In this document: positions 44,161-52,490 of the stretch, in pieces
Layout: every line of letters starts with the position of its first letter
Position numbering within the stretch: the first letter of the stretch is position 1
Origin: Paracoccus saliphilus
Lineage (GTDB): Bacteria > Pseudomonadota > Alphaproteobacteria > Rhodobacterales > Rhodobacteraceae
NCBI RefSeq assembly: GCF_028553805.1
Contig: NZ_CP067140.1
Span: 186,001-250,000 of the forward strand
DNA: 64,000 nt
Direction of reading: 5' to 3'
Notes under the pieces: generated by a model
Told to the model about the DNA's origin: nothing
The model's database searches: none
What the model saw: only the letters and a program-made list of their open reading frames with translations
Program-made: the position numbers and the translations under genes

Positions 44161-44658
44161 ATGGATCGTAACGAGCCGCTGGACCAGATCAAGACCCGCC
44201 GCGATTCGGCGCTGAACGCGCTGGTATCGGGCGTTCCCTACATGAATTGGCTGGGGATCAGGTTCGACCGGCGGGGGGATGAGTTGACCGCTGTCCTGCC
44301 ATTCGACCGCAAGCTGATCGGCAACCCGCAGCTTCCGGCGTTGCATGGCGGCGTGACCGCCGCCTTCCTGGAGATGACTGCGATTGTCGAACTGGCATGG
44401 GCCGCGATGTGGGAGGATCTCGAATCGGGCCGCATCGCCCCGGATGCGACCATGCCGGAGAGCCTGCCGCGCCTGCCCAAGACCATCGACTTCACCGTCG
44501 ATTACCTGCGTAGCGGCTTGCCCCGCGATGCCTATGCCCGCGCCAATGTGGTGCGCTCGGGCCGCCGCTATGCTTCGGTCCAGGTCGAGGCATGGCAGGA
44601 CAATCGCGCCCGGCCTATCGCCCAAGCATCGGCGCATTTCCTGATGCCACAGGGGTGA
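44161..44658 (+). CDS. PaaI-family hotdog thioesterase 2
   Basis: A 165-residue hotdog protein: the CoA-binding loop reads GNPQLPALHGGVTAAFLEMTAIVEL, with Glu in the catalytic position, and the core strand is TIDFTVDYLRSGLP. It is longer than the first thioesterase because of an insertion with EDLESGRIAPDATMPES. GGGGCAGG precedes the start at 44161. It may form a heteromer with the protein upstream. The MATE gene starts five bases after its stop. Confidence 0.85.
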   Translation: MDRNEPLDQIKTRRDSALNALVSGVPYMNWLGIRFDRRGDELTAVLPFDRKLIGNPQLPALHGGVTAAFLEMTAIVELAWAAMWEDLESGRIAPDATMPESLPRLPKTIDFTVDYLRSGLPRDAYARANVVRSGRRYASVQVEAWQDNRARPIAQASAHFLMPQG

Positions 44659-44662
44659 GTGG

Positions 44663-45979
44663 ATGGAGATCACCCATCGGCGCGTGCTGAATATCGCGCT
44701 GCCCATCGTCTTGTCGAACGTGACCGTGCCGCTTCTGGGGCTGGTCGATACCGGCGTCGTGGGCCAGCTTGGCCGTGCCGAACCTATCGGCGCGGTCGGA
44801 ATAGGCGCGGTGATCCTGACCTCGATCTACTGGATCTTCGGTTTCCTGCGGATGGGGACCTCGGGCCTCGTGGCGCAAAGCCACGGAGCAGGCGACGGTG
44901 CGCAGGTGGGCGCTCATCTGCTGCGGGCGCTGACCATCGCAGGGATCGCGGGGTTGGTGCTGATCTTGCTGCAATTGCCGATCTTCTGGGCGGCGTTCCG
45001 CTTGGCGCCGGCATCGGCCGAGGTCGAGTCGCTGGCGCGCGACTACCTGGCGATCCGGATCTGGGGTGCGCCCGCCACGATCGGGCTTTACGCCATCACC
45101 GGCTGGCTGATCGCCATCGAGCGGACGCGGGCGGTGCTGGCGCTGCAGCTGCTGCAGAACGGCTTGAACGTGGGGCTGGATGTCTGGTTCGTGCTGGGCA
45201 TCGGCATGGGCGTGACCGGGGTCGCATGGGCAACATTGATTGCGGAATGGGCCGGGTTGTTGCTGGGTCTCTGGCTGGCCCGCCATGCATTGCGCGCCGC
45301 CGTGCTCGCCGCCCGCAACGCCGCCACGCTGTTCGCGCGGGACAAGCTGAACCGGCTCTTGCGCGTGAATGGCGATATCATGATCCGTTCGGTGCTGCTG
45401 CAGGCGAGCTTCACGAGTTTCCTGTTTCTCGGGGCCGCGCAGGGCGATGTGACACTGGCGGCAAACCAGGTGCTGGTGCAGTTCCTGGCGATTACCGCTT
45501 TCGCGCTGGACGGTTTCGCCTTCAGCGCCGAAAGCCTTGTGGGACAGGCGGTCGGAGCCTACCGGCCCGAGAAGGTGCGCCGCGCCTCCATCGTGACCTC
45601 GCAATGGGGCGTCGGAGGAGCGATCATCCTGGGCCTGGTTTTCTGGTTCGGCGGTGGAGGAATCATCTACCTGCTGACCACTTCTCCCGAGGTCCGGGCA
45701 GAGGCGCGGCATTACCTGGTCTGGATGGGTTTCGCGCCGCTGATCGGTGTTGCCAGCTGGATGTATGACGGCATCTTCATCGGAGCCACCCTGACGCGCG
45801 AGATGCGGATTGCGATGCTGCAGGCGGTGGCGGTCTATGTCGCGGCGATCCTGATATTGCCGCCGCTGATGGGCAATCACGGGCTATGGGCGGCGCTGAT
45901 GATCCTGAACGCGGCACGGGGGCTGACGATGGCCCGAATGTATATGCGGGCCGAGGCGGCAGCGACGGTTCGGGCCTGA
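44663..45979 (+). CDS. MATE-family efflux transporter (DinF-like)
   Basis: A 12-helix multidrug and toxin extrusion antiporter of 438 residues, inner membrane. Both halves show the MATE pattern: LPIVLSNVTVPLLGLVDTGVVGQLG in the first and a matching QASFTSFLFLGAAQGDVTLAANQVLVQF region in the second. It has phrases such as GFAFSAESLVGQAVGAYRP that are typical of the DinF branch. It probably exports a cationic or amphipathic compound coupled to H+ or Na+. It follows the thioesterases by five bases; the reason for that coupling is not clear. Confidence 0.93.
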   Translation: MEITHRRVLNIALPIVLSNVTVPLLGLVDTGVVGQLGRAEPIGAVGIGAVILTSIYWIFGFLRMGTSGLVAQSHGAGDGAQVGAHLLRALTIAGIAGLVLILLQLPIFWAAFRLAPASAEVESLARDYLAIRIWGAPATIGLYAITGWLIAIERTRAVLALQLLQNGLNVGLDVWFVLGIGMGVTGVAWATLIAEWAGLLLGLWLARHALRAAVLAARNAATLFARDKLNRLLRVNGDIMIRSVLLQASFTSFLFLGAAQGDVTLAANQVLVQFLAITAFALDGFAFSAESLVGQAVGAYRPEKVRRASIVTSQWGVGGAIILGLVFWFGGGGIIYLLTTSPEVRAEARHYLVWMGFAPLIGVASWMYDGIFIGATLTREMRIAMLQAVAVYVAAILILPPLMGNHGLWAALMILNAARGLTMARMYMRAEAAATVRA

Positions 45980-46008
45980 GGGTGGGCCGTCATTTGCGTC
46001 CCGCGATG

Positions 46009-46054
46009 GCCGGGGCGCTGCCCCGGACCCCGAGGTATTTGGACAAAGAAGAAG
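46009..46054 (+). repeat. Dispersed AAGAAGAAG repeat, copy 6
   Basis: The stem CCGGGGC-GCT-GCCCCGG is followed by ACCCCGAGGTATTTGGACAA and AGAAGAAG. It is sense-oriented about 30 bp after the MATE stop. Like copy 3 it has the ACAAAGAAGAAG ending and precedes a TGTGTAC iteron element. Confidence 0.78.
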
Positions 46055-46128
46055 AGGCGGAATCATGGCGTTGACACCGGCGTGGTCTGGCTGCGGCTAT
46101 CACAAAAGCGCGATTACGCAACGCACGC

Positions 46129-46206
46129 TGCCTGTGTACGGGCTGTGTACGCCCTGTGCACGTACGGTGTACGGGTTGTGCGGCAGGATTCCCAGCATTT
46201 GCTGGT
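46129..46206. repeat. TGTGTAC iteron-palindrome element, copy B
   Basis: Four 11-bp units start at 46133, 46144, 46155 and 46166 (TGTGTACGGGC, TGTGTACGCCC, TGTGCACGTAC, GGTGTACGGGT), with a decayed fifth at 46177. The palindrome CCCAGCA-TT-TGCTGG begins at 46191, 58 bp from the first unit exactly as in copy A. It lies in the 323-bp gap between the convergent MATE and zeta-subunit genes. GCAACGCACGCTGC at 46118-46131 matches a 14-mer near copy A. The rest of this gap holds copy 6 of the AAGAAGAAG repeat and a terminator. Confidence 0.8.
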
Positions 46207-46253
46207 CAAGTCTCGCCTGCTGTTGCACGGCTGACAGCACGCAACATGCGTTG

Positions 46254-46279
46254 CAAAAAAAGGGGGCTGTTGCCCCCTG
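46254..46279 (-). terminator. Intrinsic terminator of the zeta-subunit gene
   Basis: On the minus strand AGGGGGC-AACA-GCCCCCT is followed directly by TTTTTTTGC, a textbook intrinsic terminator 24 bp after the gene's stop. Confidence 0.9.
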
Positions 46280-46302
46280 ATTCCATCGCGAGAAGCGATG
46301 TT

Positions 46303-46620
46303 TCATTTTACTTCGTTGATCACCTGGTGCTTGGCCACATCCATCATTTCCGCCATCTTGGCGCGGATCGTGGCGGCATCGGCACGGCCTTCCAGATCGC
46401 TGGCGAGCTTGCGGAACACGTCTTCCTCGCCGGGCTCCTCGAAATCGGACGAGACGACGGTCAGTGCATAACTTCTTGCTTCGTCGCCAGATTTCCCCAG
46501 TAACTCGGCCGCCCATTCGCCCAGCAGGCGATTACGGCGCGCCTCGGCCTTGAAGCGCAGATCGGCGTCATGGGCGAATTTGGCCTCATAGGAACGCTCG
46601 CGGTCGTCAAAGGTGGTCAT
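46303..46620 (-). CDS. F1-ATPase inhibitor zeta subunit (DUF1476)
   Basis: A 105-residue helical protein of the DUF1476 family. In Paracoccus this family is the zeta subunit, which inserts into F1 and blocks ATP hydrolysis by the ATP synthase. The sequence opens [33 protein letters not shown], as in the Paracoccus protein (family knowledge), and contains the helix [19 protein letters not shown]. The N-terminal inhibitory segment is intact. It is divergent from purC, with a clean intrinsic terminator, and is transcribed alone. Confidence 0.9.
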   Translation of the reverse strand: MTTFDDRERSYEAKFAHDADLRFKAEARRNRLLGEWAAELLGKSGDEARSYALTVVSSDFEEPGEEDVFRKLASDLEGRADAATIRAKMAEMMDVAKHQVINEVK

Positions 46621-46747
46621 GCTTGGCCTCCTGATTAGCAGTCGCTTTCCGGTATGCCCATTGCGAGGCCGCGCCGCAAGCCTTATTGCCCCCCGACCCC
46701 GTTCTGCGCTAAGGGCGGGCAGTCAGATGCGAAAGGACGGCACCCTC

Positions 46748-47509
46748 ATGGCTCCGCGGCGCAAGAAAATCTATGAAGGCAAGGCGAAGATCCTCTATGA
46801 AGGAACCGAGCCCGGCACACTGGTGCAATATTTCAAGGATGACGCGACGGCCTTCAACGCCCAGAAAAAGGCGGTGGTCGAGGGCAAGGGCGTGCTGAAC
46901 AATCGCCTGTCCGAATTCTTCATGCAGGGCCTTACGAATATCGGCGTGCCCAATCACTTCATCCGCCGCATCAACATGCGCGAGCAGTTGATCCGTCAGG
47001 TCGAGATCATACCGCTTGAGGTGATCGTGCGTAATTTCGCCGCAGGTTCGCTGTCCAAGCGGCTCGGGCTGGAGGAGGGCACGCAATTGCCGCGCCCGAT
47101 CGTCGAATACAGCTTCAAGAATGACGAGCTGGGCGATCCGATGGTGTCCGAGGAGTATATCGTCGCCTTTGGCTGGGCCACGCAGCAGGATCTCGACGAT
47201 ATCGTCAGCCTTGCCTTGCGGGTGAATGATTTTCTTTCCGGAGTGCTGTTCGGCGTCGGCATCAAGCTGATCGATTTCAAGATCGAGATTGGCCGGATCT
47301 GGGACAATGATTTCATGCGCCTGATCGTTGCCGACGAAATCAGCCCCGATTCCTGCCGCTTGTGGGATCTGAAAACCGGGCAAAAGCTGGACAAGGATGT
47401 GTTCCGCCGCGATCTGGGCGATCTGACCGACGCCTATACCGAGGTCGCCCGCCGTTTCGGCCTGATGCCCGCGAACACGACCAGCCTGAAACCGACCGCG
47501 ATCAACTGA
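46748..47509 (+). CDS. purC: Phosphoribosylaminoimidazole-succinocarboxamide synthase
   Basis: PurC joins aspartate to CAIR with ATP in de novo purine synthesis. The 253-residue protein has the SAICAR synthetase phrases [31 protein letters not shown] and [20 protein letters not shown], the signature region [10 protein letters not shown] and the [12 protein letters not shown] segment. The start MAPRRKK at 46748 has AAGGACGG upstream; the open frame before it is untranslated leader. purS follows after 13 bp, a usual arrangement in alphaproteobacteria, where purQ and purL come next; here they are not in the window. Confidence 0.97.
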   Translation: MAPRRKKIYEGKAKILYEGTEPGTLVQYFKDDATAFNAQKKAVVEGKGVLNNRLSEFFMQGLTNIGVPNHFIRRINMREQLIRQVEIIPLEVIVRNFAAGSLSKRLGLEEGTQLPRPIVEYSFKNDELGDPMVSEEYIVAFGWATQQDLDDIVSLALRVNDFLSGVLFGVGIKLIDFKIEIGRIWDNDFMRLIVADEISPDSCRLWDLKTGQKLDKDVFRRDLGDLTDAYTEVARRFGLMPANTTSLKPTAIN

Positions 47510-47522
47510 GAGGGAAGCCGCC

Positions 47523-47762
47523 ATGAAAGCCCGTATCACCATCATGCTCAAGGACGGCGTTCTCGATCCCCAGGGAGAGGCGATCCGCCATGCGCTTGGC
47601 GGATTGGGGCACAAGGGCGTGTCGGGCGTGCGTCAGGGCAAGCTGATCGAGCTGGATCTGGACGCGACCGATCCCGAAGCGGCCCGTGCGGAGGCGGCGA
47701 AGATGTGCGAAGGCTTGCTGGCCAATACGGTGATCGAGAAATACTCGATCGAGATCGCCTGA
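47523..47762 (+). CDS. purS: Phosphoribosylformylglycinamidine synthase subunit PurS
   Basis: PurS is the small subunit that bridges PurQ and the small-type PurL in FGAM synthase. The 79-residue protein starts MKARITIMLKDGVLDPQGEAI and contains GVSGVRQGKLIELDLD and the C-terminal NTVIEKYSIEIA, all typical. It follows purC by 13 bp. purQ does not follow; an amino-acid ABC operon begins 78 bp later, so the purine cluster is split in this genome. Confidence 0.96.
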   Translation: MKARITIMLKDGVLDPQGEAIRHALGGLGHKGVSGVRQGKLIELDLDATDPEAARAEAAKMCEGLLANTVIEKYSIEIA

Positions 47763-47840
47763 TCAGCGGGCATGTTCGAACCTGTTGCAATCGCCACGTA
47801 ATTGTCGCCCAATACGCGGATGGAAAGCCGGAACGACATT

Positions 47841-48620
47841 ATGTCCGAAGATACGCCCCCCGTTATCCAGATAACCGGGCTGCACAAGGCCTATGGTCAA
47901 CTGGAGGTTCTGAAGGGGGTCTCGATGACCGCCCCGCGCGGCCACGTGGTCAGCCTGATAGGTTCCTCCGGCTCGGGGAAATCAACGCTTCTGCGTTGCT
48001 GCAACCTGCTGGAAAACAGCCAGCAGGGCGAGATCCTCTTTGATGGCGAGGCGGTACATTGGAAACGGCAGGGGCAGGAGCGTGTACCCGCCGACCGGGC
48101 GCAGGTGACGCGTTTCCGAACCAACCTGTCGATGGTGTTCCAGCAGTTCAACCTGTGGTCCCACATGACGATCCTGCAGAATGTCATGGAAGCGCCGCTG
48201 ACCGTGTTGGGCGAAAAGCGCGCCGAAGTCGAGGAGCGCGCGCGGGCATTGCTGGACAAGGTCGGTATCGGCGACAAGGCTGATGCCTGGCCCGCCCAGC
48301 TTTCGGGCGGACAGCAGCAACGGGCGGCGATTGCGCGGGCATTGTGCATGGAGCCGCGGGCGCTTCTGTTCGACGAGCCGACAAGCGCGCTCGACCCGGA
48401 ACTGCAACAGGAGGTTGTCAAGGTCATCAAGGATCTGGCGGCAGAGCATCGCACCATGATCATCGTCACGCATGACATGCGCCTTGCCGCCGATGTCAGC
48501 GATCACGTCGTGTTCCTGCATGAAGGCGTGATCTGCGAAGAAGGTCCACCCGACCGGCTTTTCGGCGCTCCGCAGACAGAGCGGTTGCGCCAGTTCCTCA
48601 GCGCCACGATGGCTGCCTGA
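47841..48620 (+). CDS. Polar amino-acid ABC transporter ATPase (HisP/GlnQ type)
   Basis: The ATPase subunit of an amino-acid importer, 259 residues. Walker A is GSSGSGKST, the signature motif LSGGQQQR, Walker B ALLFDEPTSALD, and the switch THDMRLA. The insertion WKRQGQERVPADRAQVTRFR before the Q-loop (VFQQFNLW) is typical of HisP-like ATPases. I chose the ATG at 47841; the upstream ATG at 47802 adds residues with no homology character. It is the first gene of a five-gene plus-strand operon ending with a glutamine-synthetase-like ligase. Confidence 0.93.
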   Translation: MSEDTPPVIQITGLHKAYGQLEVLKGVSMTAPRGHVVSLIGSSGSGKSTLLRCCNLLENSQQGEILFDGEAVHWKRQGQERVPADRAQVTRFRTNLSMVFQQFNLWSHMTILQNVMEAPLTVLGEKRAEVEERARALLDKVGIGDKADAWPAQLSGGQQQRAAIARALCMEPRALLFDEPTSALDPELQQEVVKVIKDLAAEHRTMIIVTHDMRLAADVSDHVVFLHEGVICEEGPPDRLFGAPQTERLRQFLSATMAA

Positions 48621-48644
48621 TTTTATCCAACAGGAGAGTAAACA

Positions 48645-49370
48645 ATGAAAAAACTGATCCTTACCGCGACCGTCCTGGCCATGAGTGCCGGCATGGGCCT
48701 GGGCGAGACTGTTCGCCTTGGCACCGAGGGGGCCTATCCTCCGTATAATTTCATCAACGATGCGGGCGAGGTCGACGGCTACGAACGTGAGCTGGGCGAT
48801 GAGCTGTGCGAGCGCGCCGAACTGGACTGCACCTGGGTCAAGAATGATTGGGATTCGATCATCCCGAACCTTGTCTCGGGCAATTACGATGCGATCCTGG
48901 CCGGGATGAGCATCACGCCCGAGCGTGAGGAAGTCATCGCCTTTACCCAGAACTACATCCCGCCGGCGGCCTCGGCCTACGCCGCTTTGTCGGAGGATGC
49001 CGATATCGAGGGTGGCGTGGTCGCCGCCCAGACCGGAACGATCCAGGCCAGCCACGTGGCTGAAACAGGGGCGACCCTGCTGGAATATGCAACCCCGGAC
49101 GAAACCGTCGCAGCTGTCCGCAATGGCGAGGCCGACGCGGTCTTTGCCGACAAGGATTTCCTCGTTCCCGTTGTCGAGGAATCGGGCGGTGAGATGGTCT
49201 GGATCGGTGAGGATGTGGCCCTGGGCGGCGGCATCGGTGTCGGCCTGCGCCAGTCGGATACCGAGCTGAAAGAGAAGCTGGATGCCGTCATCGGGGAGAT
49301 GAAAGAGGATGGCACCATCAACGAACTGATCGCGAAGTGGTTCGGCGACGACGCCCCGCTCTTCGAATGA
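48645..49370 (+). CDS. Periplasmic amino-acid-binding protein (HisJ/ArgT type)
   Basis: A 241-residue family-3 solute-binding protein with a signal peptide (MKKLILTATVLAMSAGMGLG). The mature protein begins TVRLGTEGAYPPYNFI and shows the ligand-binding phrases GYERELGDELCER, DWDSIIPNLVSGNYDAILAGMSIT, TGTIQAS and NGEADAVFADKDF. The GTEGAYPPYN and conserved aspartates are typical of basic or polar amino-acid binders; the exact ligand is unknown. It lies 24 bp after the ATPase gene. Confidence 0.92.
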   Translation: MKKLILTATVLAMSAGMGLGETVRLGTEGAYPPYNFINDAGEVDGYERELGDELCERAELDCTWVKNDWDSIIPNLVSGNYDAILAGMSITPEREEVIAFTQNYIPPAASAYAALSEDADIEGGVVAAQTGTIQASHVAETGATLLEYATPDETVAAVRNGEADAVFADKDFLVPVVEESGGEMVWIGEDVALGGGIGVGLRQSDTELKEKLDAVIGEMKEDGTINELIAKWFGDDAPLFE

Positions 49371-49421
49371 TCTAGAACGCCGCCTTCGGTTTTGTCCGGA
49401 GGCGGCAGAACGGTGCCGATC

Positions 49422-50300
49422 ATGTTCTCGCAATGTGCTGATCCCGCCTCGTTGCAGGGGCTGTCATGGCTGATGTGTTACCTGACGACGGGCAAGCACA
49501 TGCTGTTCTATGCGAGCTTCGGAGTCGTGCTCTTGCTGCTGGCTGTCACGGCGCCGATCGCGCTCTTGTTTGGCTTTGGCGGTGCGATGGCGTCGCGGTC
49601 GCGCCTTCTGCCGGTCAGGTGGTTCGGTAAGCTTTACACCTCGATGGTGCGGGGCGTGCCGGATATCATCTTTTTCCTCTTCGTGCCGATCGCGCTGGAC
49701 CAGGCCCTCGAATGGACGCGCCACCAAGTGCTTTGCGATACCGATGCCCCGGTGCGGCAAGGAAATGATTTCGTCGTCTGCGCGGCGGCCAAGCTGCCGC
49801 TATCGACCAGCCCTGAATGGATACATCAAACATACGGGTTCATTCTGGCAGTGTTCGCCTTCTCGATCGTTTTCGGGGCCTTCGCTGCGAATGTGCTGTA
49901 TGGCGCGATGCAGGCGGTGCCACGGGCGCAACTGGAGACTGCCGAAGCCTATGGCATGAGCCAACGTCAGGTCACCCGTCGCATCCTGATTCCGCAGATG
50001 TGGAGCTATGCCATTCCCGGCCTGTCCAACCTGTGGATGATCCTGATCAAGGCGACGCCGCTTCTGTTCCTGCTGGGGATCGAGGATATCGTCTATTGGG
50101 CACGCGAATTGGGCGGGGCCAAGACCAGTGCCTTCAGCTATCCGCATCCGGATTGGCGGCTGTACTATTTCCTTGGCATCCTCGTCTTTTACCTGGCCAT
50201 GACATGGGGGTCCGAGAAAATCCTCGCCCGTCTGACGCGTCGCCTCTCGGCGGGCCAGGCAACCATGGGCGGTGAAGCGCAACGCAAGGGGGCCGCATGA
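49422..50300 (+). CDS. Amino-acid ABC transporter permease 1 (HisQ-like)
   Basis: A 292-residue inner-membrane permease with about five to six helices and the EAA-type coupling loop RAQLETAEAYGMSQRQVTRRILIPQMW. It is longer than the typical HisQ (about 230) because of a soluble insertion between the second and third helices (VLCDTDAPVRQGNDFVVCAAAKL). The start is the ATG at 49422; a GTG at 49413 has better spacing to GGAGG at 49398 and would add three residues. Its stop overlaps the next permease start as ATGA. Confidence 0.9.
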   Translation: MFSQCADPASLQGLSWLMCYLTTGKHMLFYASFGVVLLLLAVTAPIALLFGFGGAMASRSRLLPVRWFGKLYTSMVRGVPDIIFFLFVPIALDQALEWTRHQVLCDTDAPVRQGNDFVVCAAAKLPLSTSPEWIHQTYGFILAVFAFSIVFGAFAANVLYGAMQAVPRAQLETAEAYGMSQRQVTRRILIPQMWSYAIPGLSNLWMILIKATPLLFLLGIEDIVYWARELGGAKTSAFSYPHPDWRLYYFLGILVFYLAMTWGSEKILARLTRRLSAGQATMGGEAQRKGAA

Positions 50301-51121
50301 GCTGCGTCCAGACGATTGCCGATTACGCCCTGCGCTCCATCGGGATCGGCGAGCGGCTGCTGCCGCGCAGCGATTTCACCCTGTGCCAGCAATTCACGCT
50401 GATCGGTTCGGGGCTGATTTGGAACCTGTATTTCGCCTTTCTCGCGCTGCTGGCCGGGTTCTTCCTTGCCAATGCCCTGGCGGTGGCCAAGACCAGCCCA
50501 AGCCGCTGGTTGCGCAAACCCGCCGACTGGTTCATCTTCCTGTTCCGGGGGAGCCCGCTCTTCATCCAGTTTTTCCTCGCTTACGAGGCGCTGGTCATGC
50601 TGCCCCGCGCGGGAATCGAGATATTGGGCATTACCATCGAGACAAGCTGGCTGACCAGGGCATGGGCAGGGGCGTTGATCGTGTTGATCCTGAATACCAC
50701 GGCCTATTCCGCGCAGATATTCCATGGAGCGCTGATGTCGGTGCCCAAGGGCGATATCGAGGCCGCCGACGCCTATGGCCTGACCGGCTGGCACAAGTTC
50801 CGCCGGGTGACCTGGCCCACGATGATGCGGTTGGCATGGCCCTCTTATACCAACGAGGCGATCTTCCTGTTCCATGCCACGACGCTGGTGTTCTTTTCCG
50901 GCTTCCCCGCCTTTCAGCAAAAGGGCGATAGCCTCTATTATGCGAGTTATTTCGCCGACAAGACCTTCAACCCTTTTGTGGCCTATCCAATCGTCGCCGG
51001 TTACTTCATTATCTGCACGTTGATCCTGATCGGGCTGTTCGGCATCGCGAACCGGCGTTTGAATCGGCATCTTCCGGGCGCTGTGAAGCGGCTGAAATAT
51101 CGTCCGCAACTTGTGAGATAG
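50297..51121 (+). CDS. Amino-acid ABC transporter permease 2 (HisM-like)
   Basis: The partner permease, 274 residues, with the N-terminal phrase GSGLIWNLYFAFLALLAGFFLANALAV and the RGSPLFIQFFLAYEALVML region common to HisM/ArtM proteins. Its coupling loop is KGDIEAADAYGLTGWHKFRRVTWPTMMR. With the HisP-like ATPase and the binding protein it completes the importer. The start overlaps the upstream permease stop by four bases. Confidence 0.92.
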   Translation: MSCVQTIADYALRSIGIGERLLPRSDFTLCQQFTLIGSGLIWNLYFAFLALLAGFFLANALAVAKTSPSRWLRKPADWFIFLFRGSPLFIQFFLAYEALVMLPRAGIEILGITIETSWLTRAWAGALIVLILNTTAYSAQIFHGALMSVPKGDIEAADAYGLTGWHKFRRVTWPTMMRLAWPSYTNEAIFLFHATTLVFFSGFPAFQQKGDSLYYASYFADKTFNPFVAYPIVAGYFIICTLILIGLFGIANRRLNRHLPGAVKRLKYRPQLVR

Positions 51122-51125
51122 TTTT

Positions 51126-52457
51126 ATGGAATGGCTGAGACAGCATCCCGACGTCAAAACCATCCGCGTGGCTGCTGCTGACCTGAACGGTGTGGCTCGC
51201 GGCAAAAGGATGCCAGCCCGATTTGCCCCGAAGCTGATGGATGAGGGGACAAAGTTTCCCTACTCGGTGCTGAATCTGGATATCTGGGGCGAGGATATCG
51301 ACGACAGCCCGCTGGTCTTCGAATCCGGTGATCCCGATGGCCTTTTGCTTCCGACCGAACGAGGGTTCCTGCCGATGCCCTGGCTGGACGCGCCGACGGC
51401 GCTTTTGCCGTTGTGGATGTTCCACCCCGATGGCAGCCCCTATGACGGCGACCCACGGCAGGCGTTGGCCTGCGTCGTGGCCCGCTACAAGGCTGCCGGG
51501 TTGGTGCCGGTGGTGGCGACCGAGCTGGAATTTTTCCTGATCGACGATTCCGGCAGGCATTTGCGGGTCGCGCCAAGCCCGCGTTCCGGCAAGCGCCGGA
51601 CAGGCGGAGAGGTGCTTAGCCTGCGGGCGTTGGACGCGTTCGACCAGTATTTCTCGAGCCTCTACGACGCCTGTGAAACGATGGATATACCCGCCGATAC
51701 CTCGATTTCCGAGGCCGGGCCGGGGCAGTTCGAGATCAACCTGATGCATCAGGCCGATCCGATGAAGGCGGCAGACGATACTTGGCTGTTCAAGATGCTG
51801 GTGAAGGGAGTGGCGCGGTCCTATGGCTTCGCCGCCAGCTTCATGGCCAAACCCTATGACGCATGGCCGGGCAGCGGGATGCATATGCATTTCTCGATCC
51901 TGACCGAGGATGGACGGAACATCTTCGACAATGGCGGCGAAGAGGGAACCGAGCAGTTGCGCCATGCCGTCGCCGGCTGCCTGCGTGCCATGCCCGGCTC
52001 GACCTTGCTGTTTGCACCGCATGAGAATTCCTATGACCGGCTGGTGCCGAACGCCCATGCGCCTACCGGCATAGGCTGGGCTTACGAAAACCGGACGGCC
52101 GCGATCCGCATCCCGTCCTCATCCCCCAAGGCTCGCCGGATCGAGCATCGGGTGGCGGGGGGCGATGTTAACCCCTACCTCACGATTGCTGCGATTCTTG
52201 GTGCGGCGTTGGACGGGATCGAGGACCGGCTTGAGGCGCCCGCTCCGTTCAAGGGCAACGCCTATGACAAGAACCTGGACCAGCTTCCCGGCGATTGGGG
52301 ATCAGCGATCGAGGCTTTTGACAAATGCCCCGAAATCCGGCGCATTTTTCCCGAGCACCTGATCGACAATTACTTGATGACCAAGCGGCAGGAACTGCAT
52401 TACATGGCCGAACTGACCGACGAAGAAACGGTCGAATTATATCTGGACACGGTCTGA
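51126..52457 (+). CDS. Glutamine-synthetase family ligase (gamma-glutamylamine / PuuA-like)
   Basis: A 443-residue enzyme of the glutamine-synthetase fold, probably gamma-glutamylating an amine such as a polyamine or ethanolamine rather than ammonia. Visible motifs are the beta-grasp N-terminal domain (VAAADLNGVARGKRMP), the metal-binding VVATELEFFLID, EAGPGQFEINLMHQADP, the nucleotide-binding GSGMHMHFSI, and ENRTAAIRIP with the catalytic arginines. True GlnA has different active-site surroundings and an adenylylation loop that I do not see. It starts five bases after the permease stop, so the importer probably supplies its substrate. Confidence 0.88.
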   Translation: MEWLRQHPDVKTIRVAAADLNGVARGKRMPARFAPKLMDEGTKFPYSVLNLDIWGEDIDDSPLVFESGDPDGLLLPTERGFLPMPWLDAPTALLPLWMFHPDGSPYDGDPRQALACVVARYKAAGLVPVVATELEFFLIDDSGRHLRVAPSPRSGKRRTGGEVLSLRALDAFDQYFSSLYDACETMDIPADTSISEAGPGQFEINLMHQADPMKAADDTWLFKMLVKGVARSYGFAASFMAKPYDAWPGSGMHMHFSILTEDGRNIFDNGGEEGTEQLRHAVAGCLRAMPGSTLLFAPHENSYDRLVPNAHAPTGIGWAYENRTAAIRIPSSSPKARRIEHRVAGGDVNPYLTIAAILGAALDGIEDRLEAPAPFKGNAYDKNLDQLPGDWGSAIEAFDKCPEIRRIFPEHLIDNYLMTKRQELHYMAELTDEETVELYLDTV

Positions 52458-52461
52458 GAGG

Positions 52462-52489
52462 CTGAAGCCGGAAAGCTTTCCGGCTTCAG
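52462..52489. terminator. 28-bp perfect palindrome, bidirectional terminator
   Basis: CTGAAGCCGGAAAG and its exact reverse complement are joined without a loop, between the ends of the convergent ligase and M16 genes. ATTATTGCTTG follows on the plus strand. It would form a 12-14 bp stem in either transcript and probably terminates both. Confidence 0.75.
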
Positions 52490-52490
52490 A

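Noticed and set aside
51126..52457. Housekeeping glutamine synthetase GlnA
   Set aside because: Operon context with an amine or amino-acid importer, the sequence around the active site and the lack of an adenylylation loop favour the PuuA-like group.
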